From: Oscillospiraceae bacterium
GTDB taxonomy: Bacteria; Bacillota; Clostridia; Oscillospirales; Oscillospiraceae
Reading direction: 5' to 3'
Assembly: GCA_017469115.1 (NCBI GenBank)
Contig: JAFUGY010000058.1
Span: 17,329 to 81,328 of the forward strand
Length of the DNA stretch: 64,000 nt
Every line of letters begins with the position of its first letter. Position 1 is the first letter of the stretch. Positions 63,300 through 64,000 of the stretch are shown here, in pieces. The notes below the pieces were generated by a model. The model was not told where the DNA came from. It made no database searches and worked only from the letters and a program-made list of their open reading frames with translations. The position numbers were made by a program, and so were the translations under genes.

Positions 63300-63842
63300 T
63301 CAGAAGCAGATTCCTTTTCTCACCTTTTCCACCTTTTCATCTCCCTCCAGCTGGCGCAGAAGCTCCAGCGCAAAGGGGATGGCCGCTCCGAGCGCCTGCC
63401 CGGTGGTGATGTTGCCGGATACAGCAACCTGTCCATGTGTCAGAATTGCCCCCGGCATTTTTTCTTCAAAATGGGGATGTACAGTGGCTTCTTTCCCGTC
63501 GAGCAGGCCGAGCGACGCGAGAATGCTCGGAGCTGCACAGATGGCGGCAACTTTTTTTGTTGCTGCAAATTCCACACATTTCTGCTTGACAAAGTCACAT
63601 GCTGCAAGATTTTCGGTGCCCTTTAATCCACCGGGCAGAATCACAATGTCGGCTGCTTCATAATCTGCCTCATCCGCAACAGTGTCAGCAAATAGCCTGA
63701 CCCCATGGGAAGAGACAACGGTTGTGCTGCCGGTGATGGAAGCGGTTGTCACTTCCGTGCCGCCTCGGCGGAGCAGATCCACAACCAGCAGCCCTTCGCA
63801 CTCTTCAAAGCCGTCAGCCAGAAAAACGATCGCTTTACTCAT
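63300..63842 (-). CDS. DJ-1/PfpI family protein
   Basis: 180 residues: flavodoxin-like fold with AIVFLADGFEECEG (conserved Glu15 region) at the start, VILPGGLKGTENL (about 67-79) and the nucleophile elbow AAICAAPS with Cys102. Family roles include deglycase, chaperone and protease-like activities; thiazole-synthesis YajL/ThiJ members look alike. ATG 63842 is chosen because AGAAGGAGAAG lies upstream; the frame is open to 63965 without a start signal. Confidence 0.92.
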   Translation of the reverse strand: MSKAIVFLADGFEECEGLLVVDLLRRGGTEVTTASITGSTTVVSSHGVRLFADTVADEADYEAADIVILPGGLKGTENLAACDFVKQKCVEFAATKKVAAICAAPSILASLGLLDGKEATVHPHFEEKMPGAILTHGQVAVSGNITTGQALGAAIPFALELLRQLEGDEKVEKVRKGICF

Positions 63843-63859
63843 GTCTTCTCCTTCTTTAG

Positions 63860-64000
63860 GGAAACGCTGATTAAATCGAAGTGCACAGAATGGCGAGCAG
63901 ATTTTTCGCCTGATGAAGGTGAAAAATCGCAGGAATACTTTGTGTATTTCAAGATTTTGAAACAAAATCAGACGGAAAATCTGCCGCCAGAATGCGTGCG
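63860..64000. repeat. Hairpin-rich intergenic element at the window edge
   Basis: The stretch holds two inverted repeats in close order: GATTTTTC/GAAAAATC (about 63901-63929) and GATTTTG/CAAAATC (about 63953-63969). It has no open gene. This density of short inverted repeats resembles a dispersed intergenic repeat, but I found no second copy in this window, and the element runs off the edge. Confidence 0.35.

Overview
The window reads as chromosome of a gut- or rumen-type Clostridia member (Bacillota). Evidence: an S-box SAM riboswitch in front of metK, an IreB-family phosphoprotein, DUF1292 and DUF4867 proteins, a Gram-positive type cell-wall sorting signal, no outer-membrane genes, frequent GTG/TTG starts, and many ABC sugar-import cassettes. 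I cannot name the genus; an Oscillospiraceae- or Christensenellales-like plant-glycan degrader is the best guess. No rRNA, tRNA, CRISPR array, transposase or phage gene was seen.

Layout. 1-5.1 kb: tail of an unidentified gene, a small membrane protein, a membrane-anchored GH3 protein of permuted domain order broken by an in-frame TAG and with an eroded active site, and an AEC-family transporter. 5.1-7.7 kb: SAM riboswitch, metK, DUF1643 and Nudix genes in one overlapping operon. 7.7-8.3 kb: an unassigned structured RNA with its own terminator, then DUF1292. 8.4-16.8 kb: a class A penicillin-binding protein broken by an in-frame TAA, a small unknown protein, an NlpC/P60 wall hydrolase, alanine racemase and pheST. 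16.8-19.8 kb: ireB, a YgjP-type metallohydrolase, a PfkB kinase and a LacI regulator. 19.9-24.7 kb: an operator-controlled alpha-glucan cassette (binding protein, two permeases, malQ). 24.9-30.4 kb: a gamma-glutamyltransferase-like enzyme, a mosaic surface protein, an unknown membrane protein and a phosphodiester glycosidase. 30.4-37.0 kb, minus strand: six overlapping genes (two M16 peptidase homologues, lgt, a GT39-type glycosyltransferase, a DPM1-type glycosyltransferase, GtrA).

37.1-63.2 kb is a large plant-oligosaccharide locus. On the minus strand are a GH3 xylosidase-like enzyme, two CUT1 ABC cassettes (A, 39.3-42.4 kb; B, 42.7-46.0 kb), a LacI regulator with matching sites at its own promoter and at the cassette A promoter, a small unknown protein and a ROK repressor. 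Diverging from the ROK gene on the plus strand are a CUT2 pentose-type transporter with two different permeases, a xylulokinase-like kinase, DUF4867, a COG2407-type aldose isomerase, a second permuted GH3 with intact catalytic motifs, and a GH94 cellobiose-phosphorylase-like enzyme. A DJ-1/PfpI protein and a hairpin-rich stretch close the window.

Together the genes describe import and intracellular breakdown of beta-linked oligosaccharides (xylo- and cello-oligosaccharides) and of alpha-glucans. Most sugar cassettes have a promoter overlapped or followed by a palindrome, and a hairpin between the binding-protein gene and the gene that follows. The most unusual items are two isolated nonsense codons in otherwise open genes, a duplicated hairpin leader in front of two binding-protein genes, a multi-helix RNA with no assigned class, and a base-composition break inside a surface-protein gene.
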